Assembly: GCA_029582265.1 (NCBI GenBank)
Contig: CM055822.1
Coordinates: 39,887,067-39,951,066, forward strand
Direction of reading: 5' to 3'
DNA from: Zoroaster sp. YZ-2022
Taxonomy: Eukaryota > Echinodermata > Asteroidea > Forcipulatida > Zoroasteridae
DNA length: 64,000 bases
The notes under the pieces are model-generated. The model was not told the origin of the DNA. It did no database searches and saw only the letters and a program-made list of their open reading frames with translations. Both the position numbers and the translations under genes were made by a program. Below are positions 46,493 to 58,559 of this stretch, piece by piece. Within the stretch, counting starts at the first letter, position 1. Every line of letters starts with the position of its first letter.

Positions 46493-47013
46493 GGCAACTC
46501 GTTTTTTCTCTACTGTCGGTAAGTGAGAAATATGGTTCAGGGAGAACCATGGGGACTTCACGGGTTATTCTCAACGTTTCGATTAGCCTGTTCTAATCCC
46601 CCAGGACATCGGCTTTTTCATCAGCAACATTTGGCATTCAATCCTACCATCCATCAGCACTCACACCCCACAGTCAACTGACGTAGCTTCAGCGAGCAGG
46701 CAACTTACACACAGCAGGAAATACGCACAACAAGAACAATGCCACGGTGGCGGCCAATCACAATACATCACTCAACAGTGGTACCAATCGGAACACTTCC
46801 CATTCAACACATAATCCCAGCAAATACTACTTAAGGAGCTGCATCTGCAAACCTCTTCATTCTCCTGACGAAGATTAGAGCAGGCTAATCGAAACGTAAG
46901 AAGACCCTGTGAAGTCCCCATGGTTCTCCCTGAATCATATTACCCGTGAAGTCCCTGTGGTTCTCCCTGAACCATAGTTTTCACTTAGCGACAGTAGAGA
47001 AAAACGAGTTGCC
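46493..47013. mobile_element. Inverted pair of Penelope-like or retrozyme-like ends
   Basis: 46,493-46,582 and 46,880-47,013 are inverted copies carrying GGAGAACCATGGGGACTTCA, CTACTGTCG and AACTCGTTTTT words, with the right arm partly duplicated. The right copy contains CTGACGA (46,865-46,871), a 6-bp stem GATTAG/CTAATC with loop AGCAGG, then GAAAC (46,891): close to a hammerhead ribozyme core but with one extra A after CTGACGA. The left copy on the minus strand keeps the stem and GAAAC but lacks CTGACGA. Penelope-like elements are known to carry hammerheads in such ends. No protein is present. Confidence 0.45.
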
Positions 47014-47139
47014 CAGGTTGAGATACGAGTTGTACGATAAGGTTCTTTTCAGAACCTGTACTTCAGCTTCACGTTAGTTGAGATAAACACATGGTGTTAC
47101 CGCAAACAGAAACGATAGGAAGTTTTATTGTGTCATATA

Positions 47140-47369
47140 TATGACCTTCAGATCACTTGATCTGACCTTTACTTCCGGTGTAAACAGGAAGTTCAAACTC
47201 AACAGATCCTAAAGCAAAATTGATAGGTCTTTTGAATATGAAATTTGTATTGTTTATAAAAAGATGATACACCTTTGCACAATATGATTGCCATCATCGA
47301 TGATAATTTGATTGAACCGGAAGTTGACACGAACACTGTGTTTGTTCTAACAAACACTTGAGCTCTAGT
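47140..47369 (+). mobile_element. Helitron-like 3' end fragment
   Basis: Matches 23,540-23,730 and ends with a perfect hairpin (GTGTTTGTT 47,338-47,346 / AACAAACAC 47,349-47,357), then CTAG (47,365-47,368) and T. It contains ACTTCCGGTGTAAACAGGAAGT-type paired motifs near 47,170 and ACCGGAAGTTGAC near 47,316. Confidence 0.6.
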
Positions 47370-48138
47370 TTATTTTGATGTCGCCAAAGCATGGGCTATC
47401 CACAAGCATGCCGCGCACATGCGTACATAATGTGCGATATTGATTTGCTAACGCACTACAATACCGTGTCATAATAAACGTAGTTTACTATTTTGCGTCC
47501 TCCCGTTTTAGAAGCGTATACTAACTCCTGAGAACAATGATACCATGCGCTACATTATTACGTTTACTGTCAAATGGGAATTCCTATAAACTGTAAATGG
47601 TCTCTATATAGAATCTGAACGTAAGGCGCAAAACCATTCACAACTAACGCGCCGAGAATGCGCCCATGCCAAACAGCCACCCTCCGCACATGACACAAAG
47701 CCAAAAGAGCCCAGCTCCTGACATATGCCTACATGGCGCCAAGCACTGAAATACACATCACAGAAAAGGCACAATCTAAACATGTTTGGACTAACCACGT
47801 AAGAAGGGTGAGTACAAGCTATGTGCTTAGAGACGTATTTGGATTCTAAACACCACCTTTATACAGCGATGGATTTTGTGCACTATGCGGGCCATTCCGC
47901 CTTAAATGATGCGCGCTGCGTGCTCGGGGATCTCACTTTCGAACTCATTTCGGTTACCCGTGGCTATCCGCTATGAATTATGCACACTACTTGTGACACG
48001 CCCCTTTTAATTTGTGCACTATTCGGGTAACTCCCATTTTTTATTTATGTGCACTACTCATTGGTGCTCCCCATACACGTAGCTCTCATCTTTTGCCAAT
48101 AATGCCATCAATTTTTTTAAATCAAAACTAAGTGCCCA
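47370..48138. other. No gene recognised
   Basis: The 64-codon minus frame at 47,604-47,798 lacks any domain. TGTGCACTA-type words recur (47,876, 48,013, 48,048), suggesting a degenerate repeat. Confidence 0.4.
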
Positions 48139-48164
48139 GTGGCACAACACGGCACAACACGGCA

Positions 48165-48362
48165 CCTGCAGAGGCCCATCCTCCGCTTTACCGCACTATT
48201 CAATAGCGGAGTACATCCCTCTCATTGGAGGCCCGACCTCCTTTATATGCCGTATTCGAGGCTCTCATCTTTGCCAAATGCCACCTACAGAGGCCCGTCC
48301 TCTGCTTTACCTGCACTATTAGAGTGGGGTACTCCCTCTCATTTGAGGCCCGACCTTCGTTC
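48165..48362. repeat. Two-copy tandem repeat, unit about 119 bp
   Basis: 'cagaggcccatcctccgctt' at about 48,169 recurs as 'cagaggcccgtcctctgctt' at about 48,288, and both units end 'gaggcccgacct'. The open plus frame (107 codons) follows from the repetition; no domain seen. Confidence 0.75.
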
Positions 48363-48485
48363 ACTAATTCATTGTACTAAGGCAGAAGGACTCTCGTTTT
48401 CCTGTCACCTGAAACTGCACCGAATAAAAAGAGGCGCACATTTTGGTATCTCCCTTAAATAAACGAATACCAATTTGCTTTGCAG

Positions 48486-48674
48486 CCCGTCCTCACTTGC
48501 CTTGTATGGGACCCAACCACTGCGAACTTTGAAGCCAAACTTCCAAATGACTATGACAATTATTTTACCTTCCGGTTGCTTGATCGTTTAATAACATTCA
48601 AATTAATTGAAATGCAAGACCTATGTCAGCGAGTCATGCCTGCCAAATGGAACTGTGTAGTGAATGCCTTCTAA
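48486..48674 (+). CDS. Possible terminal exon of an unidentified gene
   Basis: After TTTGCTTTGCAG an open frame encodes PVLTCLVWDPTTANFEAKLP, DNYFTFRLLDRLITF and QRVMPAKWNCVVNAF, ending in TAA at 48,672-48,674. Composition looks protein-like, but I know no family. No upstream partner exon is evident, and the tandem repeat lies just before it. It could be chance. Confidence 0.25.
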   Translation, partial: PVLTCLVWDPTTANFEAKLPNDYDNYFTFRLLDRLITFKLIEMQDLCQRVMPAKWNCVVNAF

Positions 48675-50030
48675 GAACATAAAGGGTACTATTACCATAC
48701 GGCTTATCCACCATTCATTTTGAAAGGTCAGACAAATGCCCGCAAGGTTTGTACTGAAATTTGACCAAATTTGGCAGAATTAAACACAATGTGTAAATTA
48801 TTCAAATATTTTGAAAAGTATTTTATAAAGCCACAAAAGATAATTTTATATTTTCTGTATTTTTTGTAGTTAGAAAAGCCATGTAAACAAGTATTTATAT
48901 GTATTAAAAAACCCAAGATATTATGACTCAATTAAGAGTTACACTAACTGGTGACACAATCTACATGTGAGAACATATTCAACGTTTTTGTAATAAGATT
49001 ATGTTTTACATATATGCCATGCCAGTATGTATTCTATTTTTAAAATAAATAAATTATTTAAGCTGTCATTCAAGTCACTTTGCATGTTCAACATAATATC
49101 TTATTTTTAGGTCAATTAACAATAGTGAAAAGAAGTAGTTAAGTGTACATGTAAACACAAATACTCTTCTGATCTGTGTAATGTATTAATACAATCAGAT
49201 GGTTTAAAAGGTACTGCAATTTATAAGTCCCGTACAACAATGTAAATTGACAAATATTATCAAAATAATTATTATTTAAAACCTTACCTGGTATAACATT
49301 TATCAATTATCTTGAGAAATTGTTGCGTTTTGAAGTGTTTTCTCCTTAGGTTTCAGTAGTTTCCTCAAAGACATGAGCATGTAATGTTATTATTTTTTAA
49401 AACATGTATTAAGATGTATTCTATGAAAAACTACATGGCTGATATCAATGTACATGTACGTGTTTCAATACAGATATAATAACATCCATGTTACTGCTGA
49501 TGACATAAATGTATACATTGAGCAAAAACAAATTGCAAAAGACATTTAACAATCAAGTTTTTGGGACAAAAATATAAGTTATTGCATTTAAACGTAATGA
49601 CAGCCATATTGGATTCCCAGAATGCATTGGAAGTGGTCATATATGACTCAATATTGTCCAGTTGAGAGTTTACAAGTTGACAACAAAACCCAAAACCCAT
49701 ATTGAATGTTTAACAGTATCAACAATTTAGTATTTTTAACAAAAAAGTGGAAATTCAATTGGAACTGTTCAAAACAAACGGTTAGTTAGGAAAAGTCAGA
49801 ACATTTCAGCGTGATCGGACAGAGCGTTCTGGAGATATAAACAAATATCATGGGGGTTACATTGTGCCCCCAGGCCTGATAGGGTTAAGACTATTTTAAG
49901 ATATGTTTTATGAAAAACTACATGGTTGATATGAATGTACATGTACGTGCACATTTCTAAATCCCTATATGTACCTTTAATAGAAGATTTCACTACAGTT
50001 TAAATACATTATTCATCCAAGTCTGCGTAT
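48675..50030. repeat. Intergenic, with a dispersed direct repeat
   Basis: 'gaaaaactacatggctgatatc' region at about 49,424-49,460 recurs at about 49,912-49,950. 49,583-49,660 is related to 56,388-56,460 ('cattggaagtggt', 'gactcaatattgt'). No gene supported. Confidence 0.5.
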
Positions 50031-52028
50031 CTGATCAGGGTTCTCCCCACGTACAAGCTTCGAATCGGCCATGATACGCAAGAATTTTATTTTGTCCGAT
50101 ACGCTGCCGAAATTGCCAATAGGCGCTTTTTTCACCCGGTACGCACCCTTTTTTTAATACATGTACCTTTATTGTTGGTAGCGAAAATGATCACGTCATT
50201 GTCATGTCACAGTTTTAGTGGTCCAGGGAAACAGGCCTACATGGAACATGTAATTTGTTTATATGTCAATATGTGTATCGTATCGTTACATACACAGCGC
50301 ATCCACTGGAATTCACATTACAGAAAACATGAATGCAGGCTTCTGTCCATCGCGTATCGCCGCCATATTTATTCGACGATTCACTTAGGAAACCGATTCC
50401 CTTTCCCAGACTCATTAGAAAGGCGCTTCATTTCCAAAGACGGGCACCAGTGAAACCACAGAAACATCGACCCCAAAAAATAAGAATATGCAACATAATG
50501 AACATATTCATAACACTTGATCAGACAGCCAATGAAAAAAATTTAAAATTGGTACTATGCAAATGTATCCAATCGCGACGAACCACGTGCACACTGCATG
50601 CATTGCACAGTCTACAGCAGACTGCACTGACGGCGAGCGAAGCCTGTGTATGTACATGTACATGTACGAATTATACATGTACATGTCACATGCAGGAAAT
50701 TCCCTTTCAAAACTTTGTGTCAACGATTCTTGTTTATGGGATCGGGAGTATAACGTTATGTCTTTCAATTTCAAGTTGCTAGCATAATTATTTGGCAATG
50801 ATGAAATATGGCTGATGTGTAAATACATGGATTTAACGAAGCTGCCCGCAAATGGTTGGCTGTCTGTGAACGAGACGTGACTGCTTGCAGAGCGTGCACT
50901 ATGCTGTGATGATGTCGGCGTCTGGTGGTGGATCGTAAGCAACTTGTTATTCGATTGCGCATGACATAGCCGCTAAATAACATAAATATTTCTTTAAAAA
51001 AATGGGCCAAAATCAGTGTTTGTATCTAGTTTTTTTGGTACAGAACAGACTGCAGGAAATGTATTTAAATCAGAAGCAACGTTTTCGTTCAAAATGGCCG
51101 GCAGGTATTAAATGGATACTCCACTATGCGATGCCTCAATCTTATAGCCTATTATTTATATTATTTAAAAAAAAATGTATATCTTCATATAACTTTCACA
51201 GTAAGGTTTAAATAAAATTGATAACTGATTTAAAACTACATGTGTCAGTTTAAATATTTGTGCAGATATATTTATGTAAAATAGTGCACTGTAAACATAA
51301 GTTAGTCATTGGTGCTCATAAATTAGTCAAAACGACTAATTTAGATTAGTCAAGTCTCAATGACTAATTAAATCAACATAGGACTAATGTTTAGTCTGAA
51401 ATGACCAATTTAGGTTAGTCATTGCTGATGTTTGTGACTAATAAAAATAAGTCATTCGTTATGAACAAAACTTGATTATTTCAAGTTTATAATTGCTTTC
51501 AGAATACATTTTCGCTGGGGTTTATTTCAAGTCATTCGGACTTCTGATCTTTTTCATAAACACATATTTTTAAACATTTTTGTAGTATTAAATTCATATG
51601 AAAATGGTCATGAAAATTTTGTGTGATACATTTTGTGTACCATTTGATTCATTCAGTGATAATTGAATGTTATTTCTTTCAAATCGGTGACAAAATCACA
51701 AATAATTTGCCTGGATGGGAACATTATTACTTCGTCAATGACTAATGTGCTCGTCATACGACTAAGAAAAACGAAATTGGTATGGTTATGCAACTGCTAA
51801 GTTCCTATTGGTTGAACTCAACTGGTAGTTTGCGGTTCGCGTATTGTCCATGCATTGAACGGGTACCATTGAAATTGAACCGCGCCACGTTTGCATTATT
51901 ATTGGCCGCCATATCGACGTGTCAATGCATTGTTCGATTGCTTATTGTGTGCACAGCGCTATTGTTTGCTAGAACGCTGTCATAGTCTACTGCAATCTTG
52001 CATTCATCCAAGCATCAAACATCAAAAT

Positions 52029-53066
52029 AATGTCAACGAACTCAGGAATGTCATCAACTGCAAGGTAAGTCCAGTTTCCGTTGTATTAAGTGAATGTTTT
52101 ATTAGTTGAGGCCTTATTTTCGGTCACACTATTTAGCGTCAACTCAAGACAACAAGTTACAAAATACCTTCAAATGCGGTATTTATTGCCAGAGTGTATC
52201 TCGAAACACGGCTCAAAATTATTTCCTTTCATGCATACTTATTTTCAAGGAAAAAATAGTTTTTCTTCGTAAAAATAACCGATTTTCTCCGTCCGAAGAT
52301 GCCTGCGCAATGACATCAGACCGCACTTTTTCATTGTGTTGGGTTTTGTCACTGTTTTGTAGGCGTACGTGTTGGGAATGACCCACATTATAATCTTGCT
52401 TTTGTTTTTATTATTTCTTAATTTCCTTTTACTCATTTCTTTATTTAACTTCCTTATTTCCCTCAATTCTTTATTTCTTTATTATTTTCTATTATTTTCT
52501 ATTGTTTTTTATTTTTATTTCATTAGTTTTGATAAATACATTTGTTTAGCTTGGTTAATGACTTAGAAAAATTTAATTGCATAAAATAAATGTAAATATA
52601 ATTGTTACTGTTTTTTCATTAAATAAAGAAATGCAGACTACTAGGCCTACTACTTTTATGAGCTTTATATCGCTTCCTTTAAAAAAAAAAATGTATTCTG
52701 TCAATCAGTGCTAAAAGTAAAAAGCAAATAAATATTTATTACAGAAATAATAATAAAATGATTAAATATAAAGTGGACATTACATGTAAAGAGGCCTGTA
52801 ACTTAAAGAGCAAATGTGGGTTTCATATTTCGATTTGTAATTTTATTTTAGTTTTTTTCTTTCTTGATTTGATATTAACAGATGTTATCCGAGTTCAAGA
52901 GACTGCAGGAACAAGAGCTGTAGTAGAATAACTTCTGGACGAAGGCCTGAAAGAAGTATGAAAGTGCCATCCTGAAGCTGTTTGGGTCGGCCAAGAAATT
53001 GGAAGACTTGCACCAGAAGGCTCTGGATAACATCCCTCTGCAACAGGATGAAATTGCTAGAAAAGG
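52029..53066 (+). pseudogene. Exon-like pieces inside the EnSpm-like element
   Basis: 52,029-52,063: ATG, MSTNSGMSSTA, then a consensus donor (AG|GTAAGT). 52,881-53,066: after TATTAACAG, text LSEFKRLQEQEL...KKYESAILKLFGSAKKLEDL and LDNIPLQQDEIARK, before a GTCAGT donor, but with two TAGs and a TGA in that frame. A further piece near 53,450-53,535 reads FCRMIILGIPALREKAGSML. This looks like decayed coiled-coil-like coding, either remnants of the element's own protein or a captured host fragment. Family unknown. Confidence 0.35.
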
Positions 53067-55070
53067 TCAGTTGGTTTTGGGATGATAAACCTAGTTAAAG
53101 CCCCTATACAACATTATTAGTTCCACTATTCCAGAATAAAATTAATGTAAGCAAGTCTTAATTGATGTGAAGATTATGTGATATTAAAGTTATGAAAATA
53201 AGATTCAGGCAGAAAAACAGAATCTGAAATTGCTGTCTTGCGTGATTCACCTCAACATTACAATCACCATTTCAGTTTTCTAGGTTTTTATCCATAATGT
53301 GAGCACATTTGCACTCAGGTGAAACTTAAGCATGGTTAGTCAATCAGAGTTGCCAAAATAATATTGTAGAGGGCTTTAAATAAGAAGCTTTTGCCAAATG
53401 ATTGATTATATTTTTGTACTAAATGTGGTCTTTTTATAAAACATTGTTTCAGAGGCAACTTCTGTCGCATGATCATACTTGGTATTCCGGCTTTAAGAGA
53501 AAAGGCAGGCAGTATGTTGCTACTTGCTAAGGAGAGTGTAAGTACATAATGTGCGTTGTGTTTGATATGCAAGAACTACAGTGTAGCTTTAAAATATTGT
53601 ATTGAATAAATTAAACATTTAAAATAAATTGAGGCTTCTGTAGTTTATAAACAATCTAAGGAGTTTTCGGGTACCTTATATGCAACGCTGTGAAACTACA
53701 TGTACTCCTTTGAAGTGAAGTGGTTTTTGAATGTTTTATATTTGACATTCCAGTCAGCATACTCTGAGAATGCTTATACCCAATTTGAACTTTTTACAGC
53801 AGTGGTAACACCAGCCCTGTAGTTCATGGGCATTCCAGCAAGATTTACTCTTTCATGCTTTTACACCTCAATGAGCAGCTGTCTCATGATTCATGTTGAG
53901 AGCTGTTCAAAAGCATAGTGGCAGTTCAACCACTGGTTTTTGGTTGTGACCTCCTTTTCTGCTACATTGGAACTGGAGCTGTTGCGCTCACAAAACATCT
54001 GTTGAATATCATTTGCCTAAAAGACATCATTTGCCTAAAATACATCGCACAATCTAATTGTAAAGTATTTTTTGGTTTTATGTTCTCATTGATATACAGG
54101 AAGATGGCGCACCATATATTAAATGAGACGATTCGGACCTCTCAGATACCTGGCCTGTTTTTATATTTTCAACTTGGCATATCCAGCAAGTTTTAAGAAG
54201 ACGCTAACCTTCTTCTAGAAAGTTATCCTGAATGTACAGGATAATGTGAAGATCGAACGTGCAGTGGTCACATTACTTGAGAGATTAAACCAGCATCTTG
54301 ACAAGTAATGTGACCAACAACATAGTTTTAGCCAGAGGGTTGTCTTGGTGTCTTTTGAATTCACTGAATGTGTGAAAAGAATTGAACCCTGGTTTTCAAT
54401 TTACAACACATTTGGAATCAGTTATGGTGCTATTCGTGAGATTTATTCTTGCCTTTTTCATTAAAACGGTAAATCACTTGCCAAAATAATGTTCCTTTGC
54501 AATATAACCCTAATTTTATAAGGTAATAAGCAATGTCTGGAAGGGCCAAACCTTATTTCAATTTGTAATTTAATTTGAGTAATGGTACATGTATGAGGTT
54601 TGTTACACTTTGACTCATTCGATTACATTTGTCATTTTATCACTCAGTTTATAAGTTTAAATGCAAACCAGTTATATTTTTATTTTTTACAGTAACTTGT
54701 GCTACATTATAGTTGCATTATATTTGAACTTGGTTTTTATATTTACTGCACAAAATTGTAAGTTACTAAATTTACTTGCCACTAAGAAACCTGGAAACCT
54801 AGATTGCAAAAATGTATGTACTACTATTGTGTGTGTGTGTGTGTGGGGGGGGGGGGTGCGCTTATTATCTCCGCCTTTGCTGTTGCAACCCAACTACGGG
54901 GGTAATAAACAGATGTGGCATATATTCCTCGTGTCTACATTTGTTTTGCTGTTTTGCCAACTTATTGCAATTTGAAGAGATTCACTGAAGCTGAACTTGT
55001 GGATATATTTACTTGTTTTACTTTATAGTTATTATGTTTTATTAATGTACTTTTTATTCAAACCAAGAAC

Positions 55071-55240
55071 AAGACTTTGTATATTACAGGTTTATACCTC
55101 GTTGAGGTATCATGTAGCTTTAAAAGTGTTTTTTATTTAGATATGTGACGTATGACACATCACATATCTAAGAAAAAGAAAAAAATTACACTTTTAAAGC
55201 TGCATGATACCTCAACGAGGTGTATGTAATACAAAGTCTT
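55071..55240. mobile_element. Palindromic MITE inside the EnSpm-like element
   Basis: AAGACTTTGTAT...ACCTCGTTGAGGTATCATG runs into a centre at about 55,155 and returns as CATGATACCTCAACGAGGT...ATACAAAGTCTT: about 80-bp arms, near-perfect. It contains no ORF and would fold into one long hairpin. Confidence 0.8.
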
Positions 55241-55895
55241 TAACCAATGCAATGTATTCAAACTGTCTTAAGAGTATACATTTTGTTACACAGTTAAGTG
55301 AAGGTAAACCCGATTACATTGAAATAAATATTTTTGACAGATTATATGATTTAATTTGCTTAATTTCTTTTGTTTTACATGAAATGAAGCCTTAGTCGTG
55401 TGACTAATGTGATTAGTCATCATTTTGAATGACAAATTGCAAAAGTCAGATGACTAACGTTTAGTCATTTCAGACGTTTTGGATTTAGTCAGATGACTAA
55501 TTAAAATAAGTCACATTTGACTAATATTTGTCTTGTATTTGACTAATTAATGTTAGTCATCTGACTTGTCTGACTAATTTTATTAGTAATTTCAGACGTA
55601 GGGCAGGACTAATTTTTATTAGTCAAAATGACTAATTTATGTTTACAGTGTGGTCACTGACTTATGAGGCTTTCTGGTACATGTACATTAAATTAGTGTG
55701 GACAAATGTATGACTTAAAATAATTTCCTAAACCTCATGGAATCTCATAAAATGCACCAGAATGCACCAGAGAGCATCTAAAACTAAAACTTTCCCACGG
55801 GCCCCGACGTGAAGGGGCTACGCCTACGCGCTCATAGTTAATCTCCAAAAGTAAAAACCCCACAGTTTTAAAAATCTGGGGAGAACCCTGCTGAT

Positions 55896-58436
55896 GAAGC
55901 CCTCATAGTTGCCATCGGGTCAGCGTACATTGTCCTCACTTTGTGCATATATAAAGCATGAATAAAGGTGGAGCAAGGTTATGTATCCCTAGAAATCCCC
56001 ACCACCATCTGATGACTTGTCTGTATGAGATGTGTCCATACTTTCTGTGGAAAACAAATACACATGAACAATTTAAAAAAAACTATACTTGCACGTGTAT
56101 TTATTTATTACATAATTCTTTAAACGTTTCAAGTGCTTTGTGACCATAATATTTTAACTGATATTTATCTGTTATGTTTATGAAACACGCTATTATGTCC
56201 AAGTACAATTATTATTGGCTCTTAAGGCTGAGATTTTCTTACCATCAGAATTTAATGCAGTCAGGTTATATGTGCATGCCAACAGTATTAAACATTAGGG
56301 CAAATTATCGGCTAAAATGTTGTACATGTTCATGGAAGTATGTAGGCCCCTAATGTTTATCTCTCAGGAAAGCAATAAGAGAGTGCATTTAAACGTAATG
56401 GCGGCTTCTCAGAATGCATTGGAAGTGGTGACATGACTCAATATTGTTTTCCAGAAATTGCTAATGACACCGCGATACTTAATTGCGCGACATACATTTT
56501 GCTAATTGCATGCGGGTTCCATTTCCTTGGTCTTTGTGGGGAGAACAGTCTCCTCAATTAAGAGGCAGTGGATTGTATTCATTGTGGGTACGTGCATGTA
56601 TGAAGGTACTTATTTAAGCAACGAACAGGCTAGCTAATCAGAACATGATAATGGAAGGATCTTTTGACTTGTCTTTTCTAGTCCCTAGATTCATTGACAT
56701 AACCTAATTGGCGATATTCAGTCAGAGACGTATGACCAAGGCTGTTGTAGTGCGCACTTTACCACGGTACTTTATGATGGCCTAAGAAGGACATCACAAA
56801 TGACTAAAAACTTCGCCAATACTTGTAACAATGTCGCAAGAAGTAGGGAATAACACAAAATCATTGAAATAGCTGCGTTAAATATTTGTGATGTCGCGAA
56901 AACAATCACATAGTTTTTCCAACGCACCATTCATGAATGCCATAACATTATTCCATCAACAATCAAGAGGGCCTTTGATGCGACGTGCCCCTCTCTCTAT
57001 GGTTCTAGTAGTCGCATGGGCTTAGACCACCACCACTGCATTTCAAAAAAGGCACCATCTTGCATGGTAACCAATTGTTCAACTAGGGTAATACAAACGT
57101 TTAGCATAGAAGGTTATCCTTGTACACATCATCACACGTTTCGCGATGGTGATCATAGTGACATCTACAGGAAGCGCCGCGAGCGTCGACTTTGTGTATG
57201 TCTGCAAGGCCCAGCCTAGATTGTTGACGAATAATACGTAGGCGTAATCCGTCGCGCGAATGGTTCAGCAAATATTAATGTGGATTTTTATGATTTGTTC
57301 GCGACGCCACAAGTATTGGCGAAGATATTTGTGATTTAACAAATAATATTGCATGAAGATATTTTTGATTTGTGATGTACCTTCAGGGCCACCATAGGAC
57401 TCCCATATCCAGAACCGATTTCGAACTGGGTTTGTCATTTATCTTTGTGAGATAATCGTATTGCCAAAATCACTGTTCATTCAAAGCGTCTAGCACCGGA
57501 AAGACGAACTGCCACCCGAAACCTCAGCTCTTTCCGTGGAGTGAAATACAATGTATTAGAAACAAACAACTCGGCAAATATTAAGTGCTTAAAACACAAT
57601 ACATTTTCAGTCCAAATGCTGTGGCTGGAGTAAAAATTATTGGAGGGGGGTCACCACCCACCCTAACACCCCCTGCTCGCTTATGGTCCTGTATTAATTG
57701 CGTACACACGATTAATATGTAAACACATGACGACTGGCTGCTGTTAAAAACAGGTAGCAAATATAGGCTTACATTTATGTTCATGTGAACAGAACGAACA
57801 GACATAATACAGTACATTTTGTTGATGGGATATATAATCATAATGATAAACATACAAGATAAGTATAATGCACGGCAGGGCCAAGAAACCAATAAGTCTG
57901 GAAGGAATAATCCTGAAAGCCAAGGAAGCTTGTGTATAGACGTCTGATATAAAATAAACAGAAAACAAATAACAAGAATATGAACAGTAACACAATAACT
58001 AAGTGGATAGAGGCTTGAACCCACAACAACCTTCATACGAGAGTGGGGGATTTTGTACAGACTTTTGTGCTTTGATATTTTAGTGGCTTAACAAATATGG
58101 GAGAGGCAGTACGCCTATTATGTTTCCCTGGATCTGGGCAAAATATGATCACAATGTGAGCCTCCAATTGGGGGAACTATACTAAGTGTGCCACCGCAAC
58201 AAGAGGATACAACTTAATTTGATGACGCCCTCCCCTCTCCTCATGTTTCTATTAAACCTAACAAAACATAAAACCCGTTTAAAAATACCAAGCCACATAT
58301 ATCCACAATGGCGGCCTTTTAAAAATTTGCAAATTAGGGCAATTTCGAGATGCCCCTCATGGCCTAACTCGATGGTATGTACTCAGGGTCCATTAACACA
58401 TTTCAGCAATAAAACCTTCTCTTGCAGTTTGTTTCG
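55896..58436. other. No gene recognised
   Basis: A dispersed repeat at 56,388-56,460 (relative at 49,583). The largest frame (151 codons, minus, 57,581-58,036) is aromatic and hydrophobic without a known domain and overlaps two other open frames; I treat it as chance. Confidence 0.4.
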
Positions 58437-58548
58437 TTAAAAACTATATCCGTAGATTATTATTGGCGTGTTGGCGGCAAAGTTTTCGTATATCATTTCC
58501 ACCTGTTCGTCGGTGAGGTCGCTTCGTACTGCGCGCAAGGCATCCTTG
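58437..58548 (-). CDS. Probable terminal exon of an unidentified host gene
   Basis: On the minus strand, after an AG preceded by T-rich sequence (TTTTAATAAACAG), the frame reads KDALRAVRSDLTDEQVEMIY then ENFAANTPIIIYGYSF and a stop at 58,437-58,439. The acidic helix-like start and hydrophobic finish are typical of real protein, and the codons look unbiased by repeats. I do not recognise the family. Upstream exons would lie above 58,560; a possible donor (GGTCGAG|GTAAGC) is at about 59,216 on the minus strand. Confidence 0.4.
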
Positions 58549-58559
58549 CTGTTTATTAA

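Larger units (their letters stand above)
51287..55650. mobile_element. EnSpm/CACTA-like element, 4.36 kb
   Basis: Ends CACTGTAAACATAA and TTATGTTTACAGTG are inverted, the match running about 24 bp with one mismatch. Both subterminal regions (51,300-51,460 and 55,395-55,640) are packed with ATTAGTCA/TGACTAAT words in both orientations, the subterminal repeat pattern expected of EnSpm/CACTA transposons. Immediate flanks share only TG. There is no long transposase ORF, so it is non-autonomous. Exon-like pieces inside (52,029-53,066) suggest captured or degenerate coding sequence. Confidence 0.7.
50036..55890. mobile_element. hAT-like element, non-autonomous, with a nested insertion
   Basis: Perfect 14-bp TIRs CAGGGTTCTCCCCA (50,036-50,049; inverted at 55,877-55,890) are flanked by direct CTGAT on both sides (50,031-50,035 and 55,891-55,895). 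CAGGG-type ends suit hAT elements; a 5-bp target duplication is shorter than the usual 8 bp, though some hAT groups use 5. Without the EnSpm-like insertion at 51,287-55,650 the element is about 1.5 kb. The 149-codon plus frame and 144-codon minus frame at 50,333-50,942 overlap, have no known domain and no BED or dimerisation signature, so I do not call a transposase. Confidence 0.6.

Noticed and set aside
50333..50942. Overlapping 149- and 144-codon frames on opposite strands, considered as a hAT transposase
   Set aside because: No catalytic or dimerisation motif, and both strands are open together, as expected by chance here.
57581..58036. 151-codon minus frame, hydrophobic, considered as a membrane protein
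   Set aside because: Three overlapping frames are open, no start context or homologous motif; likely chance in AT-rich DNA.
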